DNA from: Lachnospiraceae bacterium
Lineage (GTDB): Bacteria > Bacillota > Clostridia > Lachnospirales > Lachnospiraceae
Length of the DNA stretch: 62,992 nt
Assembly: GCA_022787145.1 (NCBI GenBank)
Contig: JALFVM010000149.1
Coordinates: 1-62,992, forward strand
Direction of reading: 5' to 3'
Below the pieces are notes generated by a model. That model ran no database searches and was not told where the DNA came from. It was given only the letters and a program-made list of their open reading frames with translations. The translations under genes and the position numbers were made by a program. Positions 60,860 through 62,992 of the stretch are shown one piece after another (the first letter of the stretch is position 1; the number at the start of each line of letters is the position of its first letter).

Positions 60860-61981
60860 TCATCGGATCAGTTCCGCCACCAGCGCGGCTCCCTTTTTCA
60901 ATTCCTCTATAAGAGCATATTCTTTCGTGGAATGTACCCGAAACATCCCACAGGACAATACCACTCCCTGAATTCCATGACGAACAAAATTGTTATTGTC
61001 ACTTCCTCCAAATGTAGTGACAAGCTCAGGTTCGATTCCCAATACTTTGCAGCTTCTCTCAAACCGTTTGACAACCGAAGCATCTTTGTCAATCTGATAG
61101 GCAACTGCATTGACATGATGCTCAACCGAGCAGTGTGCCCCCACCTCACATGCACTTTCCATAAAAATCTGTTTTGTCTGCTCCATGCACGCTATTGCGG
61201 CCTGATGATCATAGCTTCTTATTTCACCTGTGCATCTGCAGATCTCCGGTACAATATTTACAGCCTCTCCTCCACAAATTGTTCCAATATTAAAGGTTGT
61301 CCCATCTTCCCGTCTTCCCTGAGGAATTCGAGCTATGGCTTTACTCATAATGGAAATCGCATGGATTCCTCTCTGTGGTTCAAACCCCGCATGAGCTGCT
61401 CTTCCCTGTATTTCCACTTCAAAAGAAATAATCGATGGTGCCTGAACAGCGGCTTTTCCTACTTTTCCGCTCATATCCAGAACGTAAGCTTCCTTTGCAC
61501 GTATCTTTTTAAAATCAAACACATTTGTTCCTTTAATATAAGCTTCCTCACCAATGGGAAACAAAATCTCCACATCCCGGTGCGGCAGACGATTTCTCTG
61601 CAAAAAACGAACTGCCTCCAGAATTTCTACAATGCCGGCAAGATCATCTGCCCCAAGCACAGTATCGCCATGAGAAGTGATCATGCCCTCTTGCGTAAAG
61701 ATTGCTTTCTTTCCAATTCCCGGCTGTACTGTATCCATATGCGCAGATAATAAAACAGGTTTTCCCGGCAAAGTTCCTTTCAGAAAGCCGTACAAATTAC
61801 CGGCATTTCCTCCATAAATCTTTCCAGCCTCATCTTCTGTCACAGTAAAACCGAGAGATTTCAGTTTTTCAGTCAGACAATCTGCTATCTGACGCTCAGA
61901 AAAAGAAACCGAATCCATCGCCACCAACTCAGCAAATTCTTGTTTTATCGATTCTTCATCTATGTTTCTCAAGTTGTCCAT
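60860..61981 (-). CDS. PepT-like M20 family metallopeptidase
   Basis: The 373-aa di-zinc aminopeptidase-like protein has SAHMDTV, the bridging Asp in GADDLAG, the catalytic Glu pair in PIGEEAY and a lid/dimerisation domain (residues about 180-290, AAHAGFEPQRG). It matches the PepT-like subgroup of M20 rather than true PepT. The substrate is probably a small peptide or acylated amino acid. It starts 21 nt after the SlyD-fusion gene on the same strand, so the two may be co-transcribed. Ribosome site AAGATAAAAGAAA is weak. Confidence 0.87.
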   Translation of the reverse strand: MDNLRNIDEESIKQEFAELVAMDSVSFSERQIADCLTEKLKSLGFTVTEDEAGKIYGGNAGNLYGFLKGTLPGKPVLLSAHMDTVQPGIGKKAIFTQEGMITSHGDTVLGADDLAGIVEILEAVRFLQRNRLPHRDVEILFPIGEEAYIKGTNVFDFKKIRAKEAYVLDMSGKVGKAAVQAPSIISFEVEIQGRAAHAGFEPQRGIHAISIMSKAIARIPQGRREDGTTFNIGTICGGEAVNIVPEICRCTGEIRSYDHQAAIACMEQTKQIFMESACEVGAHCSVEHHVNAVAYQIDKDASVVKRFERSCKVLGIEPELVTTFGGSDNNNFVRHGIQGVVLSCGMFRVHSTKEYALIEELKKGAALVAELIR

Positions 61982-62002
61982 TTTCTTTTATCTTTCGTAA
62001 GC

Positions 62003-62872
62003 TTACTGAACTTCAACAAGCTCAATTTTGAAATTGAGTTCTTTTCCAGCCATTTCATGATTTGCATCAAGTGTAATTGTTTTTTCATCTTTTGCTGTCA
62101 CTCTAACCGGGAATGGACGGCCCATGGTATCAGACAGAAAAACCTGCTGGCCAACTGCCACGTTTTCTGACCCCGGAAGCTGTGCAATCTCAAATATCAT
62201 AACCGCATTGGGATCCGGCATCCCATATGCCTCTTCCGGCATAAGATGAACATTTACGACCTCTCCCACTTCCATATTCACAACAGCAGCATCAAATCCT
62301 TTGATCATCATGCCTGCACCACAGACGAATTCCAGTGGTTCTCCACGGTCATAGGAAGAATCAAACTGAGAACCGTCGTTAAAAGTTCCCTGATAATGTA
62401 CTTTGCATGTTTTTCCTGCATTTTTTCCTTCCAGTGTGATCTGGTGACCACCACAGCCACCGCAGGAATGTCCTTCCCCATGTCCGCCACAACCATGCTC
62501 TCCGCATCCATGATCTCCACAGGAATGACCTTCTTCATGATCATGATGATGACAGTTGGCGCCCGTTGAAATCAATTCTCCTCTCAAATAGGTCTCAACC
62601 ACTTCATCTGTATTTCCTGCCGCTCCTGCAATCAGCTCGATTCCGGCTTCTGCAAGTGCTGTTTGTGCACCACCGCCAATTCCGCCACAGATCAAAACAT
62701 CAATGCCCTCACCTGCAAGAAATCCTGCAAGCGCTCCGTGACCGCTTCCATTGGAAGGAATCACTTTGCCGGAAACGACCTTATTGTCTTCTACTTCGTA
62801 TACCTTAAAATTCTCTGTATGTCCAAAGTGCTGGAATACTTCACCATTTTCATATGTAACTGCAATTTTCAT
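62003..62872 (-). CDS. NifX-type domain / Cys-His linker / SlyD-type prolyl isomerase fusion
   Basis: The 289-aa protein has three parts. Residues 1-105 are a NifB/NifX-type FeMo-cofactor-binding domain (KIAVTYENGEVFQHFGHTENF; CGGIGGGAQTAL). Residues 107-143 form a linker with 6 Cys and 10 His. Residues 144-289 are an FKBP-type isomerase of SlyD form, with the FKBP core (VHYQGTFNDGSQFDSSY) and the inserted-in-flap chaperone domain (QQVFLSDTMGRPFPV). SlyD normally carries its metal-binding tail at the C-terminus; here a similar tail sits between the two domains. A role in moving nickel, iron or Fe-S precursors is inferred. TCGGAGGTAG precedes the ATG; a minus-strand TATAAT lies at 62889-62894. 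Confidence 0.92.
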   Translation of the reverse strand: MKIAVTYENGEVFQHFGHTENFKVYEVEDNKVVSGKVIPSNGSGHGALAGFLAGEGIDVLICGGIGGGAQTALAEAGIELIAGAAGNTDEVVETYLRGELISTGANCHHHDHEEGHSCGDHGCGEHGCGGHGEGHSCGGCGGHQITLEGKNAGKTCKVHYQGTFNDGSQFDSSYDRGEPLEFVCGAGMMIKGFDAAVVNMEVGEVVNVHLMPEEAYGMPDPNAVMIFEIAQLPGSENVAVGQQVFLSDTMGRPFPVRVTAKDEKTITLDANHEMAGKELNFKIELVEVQ

Positions 62873-62888
62873 ATTCTACCTCCGAATG

Positions 62889-62894
62889 ATTATA
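62889..62894 (-). promoter_or_regulatory. Possible -10 box of the NifX-SlyD fusion gene
   Basis: TATAAT on the minus strand, 17 nt before the ATG, would leave a very short leader. No -35 box is clear; other AT-rich -10-like boxes lie further upstream (about 62915-62930). The last 120 nt of the window hold no gene. Confidence 0.35.
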
Positions 62895-62992
62895 TTTTTC
62901 ATAGTTGGATTTATTTTATCATATACTTGAGGATTTCTCTATAGAAAAATTGGTTTGTGAAGATGTGATTGCTTGTTTTATTTTATAAAAAA

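Noticed and set aside
60932..61750. 272-codon plus-strand open frame opposite the M20 peptidase
   Set aside because: It is antisense to a gene with intact catalytic motifs, has no ribosome site and no recognisable domain.

Overview
The window reads as a chromosomal segment of a low-GC, anaerobic Gram-positive bacterium of the class Clostridia, most likely a gut Lachnospiraceae relative. The evidence is a monomeric group B [FeFe] hydrogenase, an mreBCD-PBP2-minDE-rodA cell-shape cluster, a yggS-sepF-ylmH-lspA cluster, a LexA SOS regulator, ribosomal protein L27 with a Prp-cleavable leader, consensus AGGAGG ribosome sites, SigA-type promoters and many U-tailed hairpin terminators. Genus is inferred from gene order only. 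I saw no tRNA, rRNA, CRISPR array or intact insertion sequence.

Layout. 1-9.4 kb holds small metabolic and transport units: the tail of 5-formyl-THF cyclo-ligase, an M14 carboxypeptidase, a FeoB-associated micro-protein, an amylosucrase-like GH13 enzyme with its LacI regulator behind a palindromic cre/LacI operator, an AEC permease, BrnQ, a DUF3783 protein, a stand-alone ppGpp-hydrolase-like HD protein and a MalY/PatB C-S lyase. 9.8-11.3 kb is the hydrogenase. 11.5-22.7 kb is a compact run: miaB, mutS, a 58-aa Cys protein, mutL, miaA, a methionine gamma-lyase family protein and two flavoproteins. 22.8-32.2 kb is radC followed by the elongasome and Min genes (mreB, mreC, mreD, pbp2, minD, minE, rodA, D-Ala-D-Ala carboxypeptidase), with no minC. 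32.3-39 kb has a small P-loop protein, a HlyD-like membrane protein, yggS, sepF, ylmH, aroB, lspA and rluD. 39-43.5 kb carries a cytidylate-kinase-like protein, a TtcA-like enzyme, an AI-2E family permease, dtd and a repeat-bearing M23 peptidase whose signal peptide is interrupted by a TGA.

43.5-45.7 kb is the most plastic part: a XerS-like tyrosine recombinase and a 1.1-kb stretch with inverted repeats and a CDP-alcohol phosphatidyltransferase remnant, ending at the lexA promoter with two overlapping SOS boxes. 46.4-54.6 kb, mostly on the minus strand, is a conserved translation/ribosome-assembly block (rsfS, yqeK, nadD, yhbY, obgE, rpmA, prp, rplU, RNase G and two radical-SAM-linked proteins). 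Then come an orphan soluble hybrid histidine kinase with two receiver domains, a second divergent paralogous recombinase, a PQQ-like propeller protein, a PepT-like M20 peptidase, and a fusion of a NifX-type domain, a Cys/His-rich linker and a SlyD-type prolyl isomerase.

The strongest leads are the NifX-linker-SlyD fusion, the divergent recombinase that lacks the canonical HxxR histidine, the TGA-interrupted signal peptide of the M23 peptidase, the MreB with a changed phosphate-2 loop beside a Min pair lacking minC, and the palindromic operator sitting on the predicted start point of the amylosucrase-like gene.
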